64,000 bases of DNA from an uncultured Flavobacteriales bacterium. Its GTDB lineage: Bacteria > Bacteroidota > Bacteroidia > Flavobacteriales_D > Sanyastnellaceae. Positions 1 to 8,321 of this stretch are shown piece after piece (the first letter of the stretch is position 1; each line of letters begins with the position of its first letter). The translations under genes were made by a program, and so were the position numbers. The notes beneath the pieces were generated by a model, which made no database searches, was not told where the DNA came from, and was given only the letters and a program-made list of their open reading frames with translations. Location: NCBI GenBank assembly GCA_905479115.1, contig CAJQLF010000048.1, forward strand, positions 1 to 64,000, read 5' to 3'.

Positions 1-19
1 CCTATGTCCAAGCGGCCAA

Positions 20-36
20 GGCGGAATCTATCCGCC
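20..36. other. short hairpin beyond the cold-shock gene
   Basis: GGCGGA and TCCGCC form a 6-bp stem around a 5-nt loop just past the 3' end of the minus-strand cold-shock gene. There is no clear T tract on the minus side, so it is at best a weak transcription terminator. Confidence 0.25.
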
Positions 37-50
37 ATCATAAGATCAAC

Positions 51-458
51 TTATTTGTCTGCTTCGACCTTGATGGCCGACAACCCCCGCGGTGATTGCT
101 CCACTTCGAAACGCACCTTCATGTTCTCGGTAATGGGCTCCTTCGTATTGCTCGCGTGAACAAAAATGCTCTCCTGCGTCGCCGCATCGCGAATGAATCC
201 AAATTGCTTAGAGTCGTTGAAGAAGGACACAAAACCTGTGCGAACCACGTCAACCTCAATCTTTTCCTTTTTGGGGATCCCCAACTCGATATCTTCCGCG
301 TTGATTTCCTCACGCTCTGCTGGATCCGGCGGCGTATCCGTCACATTGCCAAACTCATCGACGTAAGCAATCATGCTATTGTCGTCCAAGCTGTTTTTGT
401 TTTCTGATCGGGCCAACTTTTTGGCTTCTTTCTCTTTGCGCTTCTTTTCGCGCTTCAT
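51..458 (-). CDS. cold-shock domain protein with basic N-terminal tail
   Basis: The C-terminal half is a cold-shock domain: TGFVSFFNDSKQFGFI and ESIFVHAS match the RNP1 and RNP2 nucleic-acid-binding motifs. The N-terminus is a Lys/Arg/Glu-rich helix followed by a short acidic linker. It probably binds single-stranded RNA or DNA as an RNA chaperone. The coordinates use the first ATG. The same frame stays open upstream to 512 and encodes GRSQQSFGKRERE directly behind a CTG at 498-500. As I recall, relatives in this phylum begin M-G-R-S-Q, so translation may really start at that CTG, giving about 149 residues. A TACCTTCG box at 528-535 on the minus strand would place the mRNA start close upstream of it. 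Confidence 0.85.
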   Translation of the reverse strand: MKREKKRKEKEAKKLARSENKNSLDDNSMIAYVDEFGNVTDTPPDPAEREEINAEDIELGIPKKEKIEVDVVRTGFVSFFNDSKQFGFIRDAATQESIFVHASNTKEPITENMKVRFEVEQSPRGLSAIKVEADK

Positions 459-617
459 TTCGCGTTCGCGTTTGCCGAAGGATTGCTGTGATCTACCCAG
501 GATTTCTAGTGTTTAGATTAATTCGTGCGAAGGTACGGAAAAGCGAGCGAACGTTTTGCCTGAAGTAAACATCCCTGACAGACGAAAACCTTTCCCAGCA
601 AGAGTCAGATCAGGCAT

Positions 618-2468
618 TCAATTCCGCACTTCCAAAACCCAAGCAGCCCAAGCAGGAACCTCAAGGGAGTCTGCATTGAATTCTTCACCGGAAATCACAT
701 TGCGCAGCCGCCTCGCCCCTTTCATGGTCTCGTCAAAACCCGAGAGATCCAATGCCACGCTTTCAGATGATTTATTTAAGACCACCATGACCGTTTGGTC
801 ATCAGACACGCGAAAATACGCGTACAGCCCGCCTTCAGGCACGTAATGCACCAGCGCTCCTTGAGCGATCGCCTCCGAATCTTGTCTCCATTGCAGGAGC
901 CCGCGTATTTCACGTTGAAAACTCATGGACTCAGGCGTCAAGCCCGTTCCTGTCTTCGCGAAAATTTCGTCACCCTCCCACCCCCCGGGGAAGTCACTGC
1001 GAATGTTGCCGTGGCTGTCATCACCTGTGTTGGACATCAAGATTTCGGTGCCATAATAAAACTGAGGTATGCCCCGTGTTGTAGCAAAAAAGAACGCTGC
1101 AAGTCGCGTCAGATTGACATCGTCTCCCAGTTGGGTGTGCACCCGACTCATGTCGTGGTTATCCGGAAATATGATGTGGTTGTACGCATCCGGATACAAA
1201 AAGTCGTTGCCCAACATTTCATACAATCGAACCCAATCCGAATGCCACGTTTCCGCTTCATTGAGGCACTGCATCGCCGCGTGATGCAACGGGAAATCCA
1301 GTAGCCCGGGCAAGCAAGATGTATAACCATCGGCATTTTCTTTTCCCGATTGCCAGTACGCCAACACCGCCGGATTCAAACTCCACTCTTCGCCGCACAC
1401 ATTAAAATTGGGGTAAGCCGCCATCACCTCACACGTCCAACGCGCCATAAAATCCGCATCGGAATACGGGTAGGTATCCATCCGAATGCCACTGATACCC
1501 AAAAATTCGATCCACCAAATTGTGTTTTGAATCAGGTAGTCCGCGAGCAAGGGCTGACGTTGATTCAAATCCGGCATCTCTTTCACGAACCAACCGTCTG
1601 AGAATTCTGCCACATCGCTCTCCACGGCATATGGATCCCGTAAGGTGGTTCGGCGGTGCGTCGTTGGGGCGAATTCACCGCCGTTGTTGATCCAATCGGC
1701 CGTGGGCAAATCGTCCATCCACCAATGCTCGGATCCACAATGGTTCATGATCATGTCCATGATCAACTTGACGCCGCGCTCCCTTGCATCTTGGGCCAAA
1801 GCAGCATATTCATCATTGGTACCAAATCTCGGATCGACCCGGTAATAGTCCGTGGTGGCGTAGCCGTGGTAGGACCACTGCGGTTGGTTGTTCTCGAGAA
1901 TCGGATTCAGCCATACGGCCGTGAATCCCATGTCTTGGATGTATTCGAGGTGCTGGCGAATCCCAGCGATGTCGCCGCCGTGCCGCCCGTGATCATCGGA
2001 TCGATCCAGGCCTTCCAACATACCGAACACCTCATCGTTTGACGGGTCGCCGTTGGCGAACCTATCGGGCGTAATAAGGTAGATGGCATCCGAAGCGTCG
2101 TAACCTTCAATCTTTCGACGCGGACGCTCCTTCAATTCAAATGGGGTCCGCCCTACAGTTTTTCCTTTCCGACTCGTCGCATCACGCCATTGAATCGCAA
2201 GCGTTCCTGGCTGCGCACTGGGCGCTATGGCCAAATAAATGAATGCGTAATGAGGACCATCTCCGTGCACAACCCGGGCAATACTCACACCCGGATAATC
2301 CACCACTGGAGCGAGCTGGGCAACGCGGTCTCCGTGGACCATGATTTGAACGGTGTCCACGGGCATCTCGGTCCACCAGAACGGCGGATCCACTCGATCA
2401 ACAAAGGATTGGGCAGAAACTTGGATGAAAAATAGCGAAGCCCAAAGGGCCAAGGAGATTCGTTTCAT
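618..2468 (-). CDS. secreted GH13 alpha-amylase / cyclomaltodextrinase-type enzyme
   Basis: The protein should hydrolyse alpha-1,4 (or 1,6) glucans outside the cytoplasm. From the ATG at 2468 it is 616 residues and begins with a signal peptide (MKRISLALWASLFF...VSAQ). An N-terminal Ig-like domain precedes the catalytic barrel. All four GH13 regions are visible: DMIMNHCG (region I), GIRMDTYPY (region II, nucleophile Asp), VCGEEW (region III, acid/base Glu) and FPDNHDMSR (region IV). The architecture and length resemble SusA/neopullulanase-type enzymes of Bacteroidota. A GTG 18 nt upstream is less likely because it would put an acidic residue before the signal peptide. No SusC/SusD pair is adjacent, so this is a stand-alone enzyme. 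Confidence 0.88.
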   Translation of the reverse strand: MKRISLALWASLFFIQVSAQSFVDRVDPPFWWTEMPVDTVQIMVHGDRVAQLAPVVDYPGVSIARVVHGDGPHYAFIYLAIAPSAQPGTLAIQWRDATSRKGKTVGRTPFELKERPRRKIEGYDASDAIYLITPDRFANGDPSNDEVFGMLEGLDRSDDHGRHGGDIAGIRQHLEYIQDMGFTAVWLNPILENNQPQWSYHGYATTDYYRVDPRFGTNDEYAALAQDARERGVKLIMDMIMNHCGSEHWWMDDLPTADWINNGGEFAPTTHRRTTLRDPYAVESDVAEFSDGWFVKEMPDLNQRQPLLADYLIQNTIWWIEFLGISGIRMDTYPYSDADFMARWTCEVMAAYPNFNVCGEEWSLNPAVLAYWQSGKENADGYTSCLPGLLDFPLHHAAMQCLNEAETWHSDWVRLYEMLGNDFLYPDAYNHIIFPDNHDMSRVHTQLGDDVNLTRLAAFFFATTRGIPQFYYGTEILMSNTGDDSHGNIRSDFPGGWEGDEIFAKTGTGLTPESMSFQREIRGLLQWRQDSEAIAQGALVHYVPEGGLYAYFRVSDDQTVMVVLNKSSESVALDLSGFDETMKGARRLRNVISGEEFNADSLEVPAWAAWVLEVRN

Positions 2469-2522
2469 GGGGCTAAAATCTGCCACAAAGAAACGCGCTA
2501 CGAACGTTGCAACCCATGAACG

Positions 2523-3950
2523 TTACAACCAACGCAGCAATCGATCGATTAATTTGGTTTTCCATGGTGTATACGGAGGCATCAAGAGCGCACCCGCTCC
2601 ATCGAATCGCTGCTCGTATACCCCTCGAAAATGTGTGAATTCCTTGAATCCGTGTTCACCGTGACCGGAGCCAATTCCGCTGTTGCCCAACCCGCCAAAA
2701 GGCAAGTGATTGCTGGACACGTGAATCACACAGTTGTTGATGCTCGCCCCGCCAGACTGCATGCGTTCGAGCGCTTCATTCACAAAGGCTTTGCGCTTGC
2801 TGTAGAGATACAGAGCGAGCGGAGTCGGACGTGCATTCACAAAGTTGACCACCTCATCAAAGTGCGCGTAGGGTATTACGGGGAGAACTGGACCGAATAT
2901 CTCTTCGTTCAAAACTTCTGAATCTGCATCAATTTCAGAAAGAATCGTCGGCTGCACCCAACACCCCTCCACATCGGCTTGGCCACCGTGCGCCAATTTG
3001 GCTCCTTTGCGCACAGCATCCTCGACAAGTTGATGAATGCGGTCAGCATGCCTTGGAGCTGCAATACGCTGATAATCCTTGTTTTCCGTGAGGTCACCCG
3101 GATACAATTCGAGCATCGCCGATTTCAGATCTTCGATGAACTCCTGTTCCCTGTGAGCGGGGATAAACACGTAATCCGGCGCAACGCAAATTTGACCTGC
3201 ATTGGAGAGCTTCGCCCAAACGATTTTTCGGGCAGTGGACTTCAACGATTTCATGTCATCCACAATGACCGGTGACTTCCCACCCAATTCCAGTGTCACA
3301 CTGCACGGATGCTGCGCCGCAGCGCGCATCACAATCTTGCCCACAGCGGGCGAACCGGTGAAATAGATGTGGTTAAAGGGCAAATTCAGAAGCTGGGTTA
3401 CCGTATCCGGGCCTCCCTGGATGAGCGCAACCTCACGTTCATCGAACACAACCGAAACAATCTCGGCAACAACCTGCGCTGTATGGGCGGTTACTTCTGA
3501 AGGTTTGAGCATGACCGTGCACCCTGCGGCAATGGCCGCGACCAGTGGACGGAACATCAGTTGCATAGGATAATTCCATGGAGCGATGATCAAAGCCACA
3601 CCCTTCGCTTCCGATCTCACCCAAGAAGCAGAACCCATGAGTGCGAGACCGCCGGGCACGCGGCGCGGCTTCATCCATGAAGCTAACCTCTTCTTTACGG
3701 CCTTAATTTCACTTTTGATGACGAATATTTCCGTCAAATCAACTTCCTCCGCTGGCTTTCGAAAATCCGCCCACATCGCTGCCTTTATATCATCCCTTCG
3801 ACGCCAAACCTCTTCGTAGAGCGCGTCCAATCGCTGGATTCGTTCACGTGCAGTCAATCGCCTCTGGTAAGGAGCCCGTTCGCGCAAGGCCAAAAAGGAA
3901 TGATCGATGATTTCCTTCGCCGGTGATTGGGGGAGTACACGTTGCGTCAT
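2523..3950 (-). CDS. aldehyde dehydrogenase family protein
   Basis: An NAD(P)-dependent aldehyde dehydrogenase of 475 residues, oxidising aldehydes to carboxylates. Visible motifs are APWNYP (substrate and cofactor tunnel), FTGSPAVGK (cofactor loop), the catalytic Glu in VTLELGGKSP and the catalytic Cys in NAGQICVAPDY. EEIFGPVLPV is the typical C-terminal motif. Overall it looks like the class 3/fatty-aldehyde group (FALDH-like), including the basic, hydrophobic C-terminus ending LIDRLLRWL. I chose the ATG at 3950 over the TTG two codons upstream. It is convergent with nothing and diverges from the methyltransferase gene. Confidence 0.88.
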   Translation of the reverse strand: MTQRVLPQSPAKEIIDHSFLALRERAPYQRRLTARERIQRLDALYEEVWRRRDDIKAAMWADFRKPAEEVDLTEIFVIKSEIKAVKKRLASWMKPRRVPGGLALMGSASWVRSEAKGVALIIAPWNYPMQLMFRPLVAAIAAGCTVMLKPSEVTAHTAQVVAEIVSVVFDEREVALIQGGPDTVTQLLNLPFNHIYFTGSPAVGKIVMRAAAQHPCSVTLELGGKSPVIVDDMKSLKSTARKIVWAKLSNAGQICVAPDYVFIPAHREQEFIEDLKSAMLELYPGDLTENKDYQRIAAPRHADRIHQLVEDAVRKGAKLAHGGQADVEGCWVQPTILSEIDADSEVLNEEIFGPVLPVIPYAHFDEVVNFVNARPTPLALYLYSKRKAFVNEALERMQSGGASINNCVIHVSSNHLPFGGLGNSGIGSGHGEHGFKEFTHFRGVYEQRFDGAGALLMPPYTPWKTKLIDRLLRWL

Positions 3951-4021
3951 AAACAATGGATTTGTAGCAAACTAACACAAGCCGGGTGAAACTCCTCTGG
4001 ATTCTTCAGAATTTTGTGACA

Positions 4022-4618
4022 ATGCACCGATTTTGGGACGAACGATACGCGGAAGAAGGTGTCTACGGACATGAACCCAATCCTTTTTGGGCCGACCAAT
4101 TGTCCCGCTGCACCGGAACGCACGTGCTTCTGCCTTGCGAAGGGGAAGGCCGAAATGCAGTTTGGGCAGCAAAAGAAGGATGGAATGTGGAAGCATTCGA
4201 CGGAAGCGGCGTGGCCACTGCGACCTGCTTGCGGTGGGCTCAACAGGCGGGGGTGCAGCTTCAAGCGACCCATGCCGATGCATTCCAATTTGAAGGTCGC
4301 GCGGAAGGGTATGATGTGGTGGGCTTGTTCTATGCTCACATGCCGGAACCGCTTCGAAAGTCCTTTCATACCCGAGCTATGCACTGGCTTCGTCCCGGAG
4401 GAACCCTTCTGCTGGAAGCCTTCAACTCAGGTCAACTCAGGCGTACTTCAGGAGGTCCACGCGACGAGAAAATGCTTTTTACCGAGTCCTTGTTATCTGA
4501 AGATTTTATCCACCTCCATGTGTCTTTGCTCAAAAGTGAGTCGGTTGAATTGAACGAAGGACCTTACCACCAAGGGCCCGCCGAAATCATTCGGCTCGTT
4601 GCTCACAAACCGCATTAA
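4022..4618 (+). CDS. class I SAM-dependent methyltransferase
   Basis: A 198-residue Rossmann-fold methyltransferase beginning MHRFWDERYAEEG. The SAM-binding loop is VLLPCEGEGRNAVWAA, followed by an acidic strand end (EAFDGSG) and the GYDVVGLFYAHM segment at the motif IV position. LRPGGTLLLEAF is the usual post-motif. The pattern is that of the TehB/thiopurine methyltransferase-like group of small-molecule methyltransferases; the substrate is unknown. A GTG at 3986 would add 12 residues that do not look conserved. The 3' end lies 10 bp before the next gene's chosen start, so the two may be co-transcribed. Confidence 0.8.
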   Translation: MHRFWDERYAEEGVYGHEPNPFWADQLSRCTGTHVLLPCEGEGRNAVWAAKEGWNVEAFDGSGVATATCLRWAQQAGVQLQATHADAFQFEGRAEGYDVVGLFYAHMPEPLRKSFHTRAMHWLRPGGTLLLEAFNSGQLRRTSGGPRDEKMLFTESLLSEDFIHLHVSLLKSESVELNEGPYHQGPAEIIRLVAHKPH

Positions 4619-4628
4619 ACCTGCTTCC

Positions 4629-6041
4629 ATGCGCTACCCCCTTGTTTTACTCATTCCTGTTGGTATCGTTGCTGCGGCCCTCACATTGAAATCTGCCGCA
4701 CCAGCTGCACCATCCGTGAGTGAGGTTCCTGCTGTTTACACGCAATGGTGCAGCAGTTGCCATGGAGCTGAAGGCCGAGATTTTGTGGGCAGAGAATGGA
4801 AATTGGGCAGTTCGAAGGCGGACATTGAACGTGTCATTCGCGATGGATACCCGCTGCTGGGTATGCCTGGTTACAGCGAAACACTCAGTGCAAAAGACAT
4901 CGATGCGCTCTCCACATTTTTGTTACAGAAAGCAGCTTCTGAACGGGGATTCTCCGCGTCGCCTCCAGCCGAAATTCAAGCGTCGGACCTGCGGATTCGT
5001 GTCAACACCATCGTGAGTGGATTGCAGACTCCTTGGGGCATGGATTTTGTCGACGACACCACCCTGCTCATTACAGAACGGGAAGGGCGGCTATGGAAAT
5101 TGGTCGCTGGAAAACTACTGCCGTTGGAAGGGCTGCCGGAGGACATTCACGTCAAGGGGCAGGGCGGGTTAATGGACGTCATGCATTGGCGTGATCCCGC
5201 AGCAGGAAAGGAATGGATTTATTTGACCTACAGCAAAGACAAGCCGGGAGACCCTGATTATTCAGCGACAGCCTTGATTCGGGCTCCTTGGAAAGCAACA
5301 GCCCGCGAATTGGTCAACTGGGAGGAGTTATTTGTGGCTGAGCCCTTTGAGAAAACCCATCGGCACTATGGAAGTCGCGTGGAGATTGGTGGGGATGGAA
5401 AACTGTACCTGACATGCGGCGAACGGGGCATGCGCGATGTTCACCCTCAAACGCTGTCTACCTCTCCCGGCAAAGTGCATCGGTTCAATCCCGATGGAAG
5501 CATCCCCGAAGACAATCCGTTTGTTGAAGAACCCGATGCGCGCCCTTCGATTTGGTCTTGGGGACATCGCAATCCCCAAGGGATGATTGCGCACCCAGAA
5601 ACGGGAGAAATCTGGACGCACGAACATGGGCCCAAAGGCGGCGATGAACTCAACATTGCTCGGAAAGGACAAAATTATGGATGGCCAAAAATCACTTTTG
5701 GTCGCAATTACGTCGGCACCATCATTACCCGAGATACGGCCATGGCGGGGCTCGAACAGCCCTTGCACTATTGGCTACCTTCTATCGGCCCATGCGGCAT
5801 GGAAATGGTCTACGGGGGCAATTGGCCTCAAAGCTGGCAAACCAACTTGCTCGTAGGGTCCTTGAGCTTTGAGTACTTGGAGCGCGTCGAGGTCGAATCA
5901 GGGCGCGTAACTGCCCGTGAACGATTGCTGGACGGTTACGGCCGAGTGCGGGACATCGCACGCAATGCGCAAGGCGACATGTTTGTTGCCATAGAAGGTG
6001 CTGGAACGGTGTTGCACCTCGAACCCCTGCAGAACGAATGA
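4629..6041 (+). CDS. cytochrome c domain fused to PQQ-type soluble sugar dehydrogenase
   Basis: A 470-residue exported protein with an N-terminal signal segment (MRYPLVLLIPVGIVAAALTL). A class I cytochrome c domain follows, with heme motif C-S-S-C-H at residues 41-45 and the distal Met in the LLGMPGY segment. The C-terminal 350 residues are a six-bladed propeller of the glucose/sorbosone dehydrogenase (YliI/GDH-B) family, recognisable from LQTPWGMDF, HRHYGSRVEIG, SWGHRNPQGM and HGPKGGDELN. The family oxidises aldoses with PQQ, and the attached heme could accept the electrons. No pqq biosynthesis operon is in the window. The start was chosen to begin the signal peptide; an upstream TTG at 4599 overlaps the methyltransferase. 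The stop overlaps the next ATG by 4 nt. Confidence 0.85.
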   Translation: MRYPLVLLIPVGIVAAALTLKSAAPAAPSVSEVPAVYTQWCSSCHGAEGRDFVGREWKLGSSKADIERVIRDGYPLLGMPGYSETLSAKDIDALSTFLLQKAASERGFSASPPAEIQASDLRIRVNTIVSGLQTPWGMDFVDDTTLLITEREGRLWKLVAGKLLPLEGLPEDIHVKGQGGLMDVMHWRDPAAGKEWIYLTYSKDKPGDPDYSATALIRAPWKATARELVNWEELFVAEPFEKTHRHYGSRVEIGGDGKLYLTCGERGMRDVHPQTLSTSPGKVHRFNPDGSIPEDNPFVEEPDARPSIWSWGHRNPQGMIAHPETGEIWTHEHGPKGGDELNIARKGQNYGWPKITFGRNYVGTIITRDTAMAGLEQPLHYWLPSIGPCGMEMVYGGNWPQSWQTNLLVGSLSFEYLERVEVESGRVTARERLLDGYGRVRDIARNAQGDMFVAIEGAGTVLHLEPLQNE

Positions 6042-7006
6042 GATTCTTTGTTGCCCTTTCTTTTATTTCATTGGTTAGCCATGGCTTGCTGGCTCAAACC
6101 GTGAGTACGAAGTTGACCCCTGAGGAAGAAAAAGCCCTTCGGAGCCCTGCAGCGCCTTCGACGGACACATTGCTGTACAATCGCACGGGCGAATTCAATG
6201 TCCATTTTAGTCAAGTTCAACTGAGCAACTGGGCTGCAGGTGGGCAAAGCAACTTTTCCTTGCTCACCAAATTTGATCAGAATTGGAACCTGGACCGAGG
6301 CCGATTGGGATGGGACTCCGAACTGCATTTAGCCTACGGTCTCTTGCACCGACCAGAAGACCGGGTGATGATCAAAACCGACGACAGAATGGAGTGGTCC
6401 ACGAAACTCGGTTACCGGATCACGCCGACGGGATTCGTCACCTGCATGGCCCATTTCCGTTCGCAATTCGCGCCGGGCTATGGGCTCGAAAATGGCATTC
6501 CCATCAAGGAAATATTGAATTCCAACTTCATGGCACCGGGATACGGCGTCGTTGCAGCGGGAATGGACTACAAACAACCAGAAGGAGGCGTGACGGTGTT
6601 TTTAGCTCCCATCACCTTCAAGGCGACGTGGGTTTTGGATGACTCGCTTTCCGCAGCGGGTGCATTTGGTGTGATGCCGGGAGAACGACATCGGTATGAA
6701 GTAGGAGGCTACCTCAAAATGAACCTTACAAAATCCTTATCAGAAGACATTAGCTACACCATGCGCTTGGATTTGTTTTCCAATTTTCTGAACAATCCTG
6801 AAAACATTGATGTCTATTCCGACCATGTCTTGATGTTGAAAATAAACCCGTGGTTGACCACCTCGATCAGTGCAACTTTGATTTACGATGACGACATCAC
6901 TTTGACAAAAAGACCTGAGCTCATTGACCAACTGGAAGTCCCCAACATCGGTCCTGGCCTGCAACTCAAGCAAGTACTTTCCGTGGGGGTATCCATTCAG
7001 GTCTGA
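6038..7006 (+). CDS. DUF3078 domain-containing outer-membrane-type protein
   Basis: A 322-residue protein with a signal peptide (MRFFVALSFISLVSHGLLAQ) and the DUF3078 signature region HFSQVQLSNWAAGGQSNFS. The rest alternates polar and hydrophobic residues and ends VGVSIQV, which suits an outer-membrane beta-barrel. Function is unknown; the family is common in Bacteroidota. Its ATG overlaps the stop of the sugar dehydrogenase gene (ATGA), so the two are translationally coupled. Confidence 0.8.
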   Translation: MRFFVALSFISLVSHGLLAQTVSTKLTPEEEKALRSPAAPSTDTLLYNRTGEFNVHFSQVQLSNWAAGGQSNFSLLTKFDQNWNLDRGRLGWDSELHLAYGLLHRPEDRVMIKTDDRMEWSTKLGYRITPTGFVTCMAHFRSQFAPGYGLENGIPIKEILNSNFMAPGYGVVAAGMDYKQPEGGVTVFLAPITFKATWVLDDSLSAAGAFGVMPGERHRYEVGGYLKMNLTKSLSEDISYTMRLDLFSNFLNNPENIDVYSDHVLMLKINPWLTTSISATLIYDDDITLTKRPELIDQLEVPNIGPGLQLKQVLSVGVSIQV

Positions 7007-7010
7007 CCAT

Positions 7011-7018
7011 TATTTTTG
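7011..7018 (+). promoter_or_regulatory. -7 promoter box of fabD
   Basis: TATTTTTG matches the Bacteroidota -7 consensus TAnnTTTG, 27 nt before the fabD ATG. No convincing -33 element was seen. Confidence 0.5.
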
Positions 7019-7045
7019 CACGCAAACTGACACGAAATATCACCG

Positions 7046-7930
7046 ATGAAAGCATTCGTTTTTCCGGGCCAAGGCGCCCAGTTTACTGGTATGGGACAGG
7101 ATCTCTTCGACCACTCTGATGAGATCAAAGCCCGATTTAACCAAGCCAATGACCTCTTGGGATTTGACATCGCACAAACCATGTTTACGGGGTCTGTTGA
7201 GGACCTCAAACAAACATCTGTTACCCAGCCGGCGATCTTTTTGCATTCCGTGTTACTTGCGGAATCCCTCGGCAGCAAGTTTGAACCAGGGGTTGTGGCA
7301 GGCCACAGCTTAGGTGAATTCTCGGCATTGGTATCCGCTGGGGCTTTATCGTTTGAAGATGGTCTTCAATTGGTCTCTGAGCGGGCGCAAGCGATGCAAG
7401 CCGCATGCGATGAGGCGCCGAGCACGATGGCCGCTGTTCTGGGATTGGACGATTCAGTTGTCGAAGAAATCTGCACCACAACGCCTGGAATCGTCGTAGC
7501 CGCGAATTATAACTGCCCGGGTCAACTGGTCATCTCTGGGGAAGTTGCCGCCATTGAAGCCGCATGTGCCTCATTGACTGAGGCTGGAGCTCGGCGAGCA
7601 CTCATATTGCCCGTGGGAGGAGCCTTTCACTCTCCCTTGATGGAATCCGCCCGTGAACGGCTGGCAACTGCCATCGCCCATGCTCCATTTCAAACACCGC
7701 GGTGTCCCGTAGTTCAAAATGTCCATGCACAACCTGAAACCGATCCGGGGAGAATCAGAGAAAACCTGATCGCACAATTGACGGCACCTGTCCGGTGGAC
7801 GCAGAGCATGCATCGCATCATGGAACTCGGTGCTTCTGAGGTTGTGGAAGTCGGCCCTGGCAAGGTGCTTCAAGGATTGTTCAAAAAGGTAGACCGCAGC
7901 TTCCCAGTCTCCAGTGCAGGCTTGGAGTAA
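7046..7930 (+). CDS. fabD: malonyl-CoA:ACP transacylase
   Basis: FabD moves malonyl groups from CoA to acyl carrier protein for fatty acid synthesis. The 294 residues match the family's usual length. The N-terminal FPGQGAQFTGMG oxyanion loop, the nucleophile elbow GHSLGE (Ser88) and the catalytic His195 in GAFHSPLM are all present. The gene has its own -7 box and is followed by a hairpin, so it is probably monocistronic. Confidence 0.95.
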   Translation: MKAFVFPGQGAQFTGMGQDLFDHSDEIKARFNQANDLLGFDIAQTMFTGSVEDLKQTSVTQPAIFLHSVLLAESLGSKFEPGVVAGHSLGEFSALVSAGALSFEDGLQLVSERAQAMQAACDEAPSTMAAVLGLDDSVVEEICTTTPGIVVAANYNCPGQLVISGEVAAIEAACASLTEAGARRALILPVGGAFHSPLMESARERLATAIAHAPFQTPRCPVVQNVHAQPETDPGRIRENLIAQLTAPVRWTQSMHRIMELGASEVVEVGPGKVLQGLFKKVDRSFPVSSAGLE

Positions 7931-7962
7931 GGCGATGAAATGAGACTGTGAAATGCATGGGT

Positions 7963-7989
7963 AAAAAAAAAGCGAGCCTTCGCTCGCTT
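7963..7989 (-). terminator. rho-independent terminator of the coiled-coil gene
   Basis: A 7-bp perfect stem (AGCGAGC/GCTCGCT) with a 4-nt CTTC loop is followed on the minus strand by a run of eight or more T. It is correctly placed for the minus-strand gene ending at 8016 and could also brake fabD transcription from the other side. Confidence 0.8.
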
Positions 7990-8015
7990 CCATTCTTACG
8001 TCATTCTAAGCTCGA

Positions 8016-8225
8016 TTACATGGCCGATTCAGCGGCATACGCATGCAGGGTTTGCAGCTCGTTTTCTGTCACCAACAACGCTTGCTTCAAGCTGCCATTC
8101 TCTGAACGCAACTCATCACATCGACGCTGCGCACGTGCCAATTCATTCTTCAAACGCATAAATTCTTTCAGCGTTTGCACCCGCTCTTGGCGTGCGGTCT
8201 TCAGTTGAAGCATTAGGTCTTCCAT
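8016..8225 (-). CDS. small coiled-coil protein, unknown function
   Basis: From the ATG at 8225 this encodes 69 residues that are almost entirely a charged heptad helix (QLKTARQERVQTLKEF..., ELARAQRRCDELRSEN..., LVTENELQTL). A GTG at 8276 would give 86 residues. The size and all-coiled-coil character recall ZapB-like cell-division or basal scaffolding proteins, but there is no specific signature. The gene has its own terminator, which supports it being real. I do not assign a function. Confidence 0.6.
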   Translation of the reverse strand: MEDLMLQLKTARQERVQTLKEFMRLKNELARAQRRCDELRSENGSLKQALLVTENELQTLHAYAAESAM

Positions 8226-8321
8226 ACTACAAAGAACGTTGGAAGGCACAGATGTTGCAACGTCATCGAAAAGCACTTTTCCACCTTTTCACGTTCATTT
8301 CAACAGGTACCGACTTGATCG

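Noticed and set aside
96-407. 103-codon open frame antisense to the cold-shock gene
   Set aside because: It is a mirror frame of a recognised domain, with no motif of its own. The same applies to the other long antisense frames, for example 795-1304 and 10507-11454.
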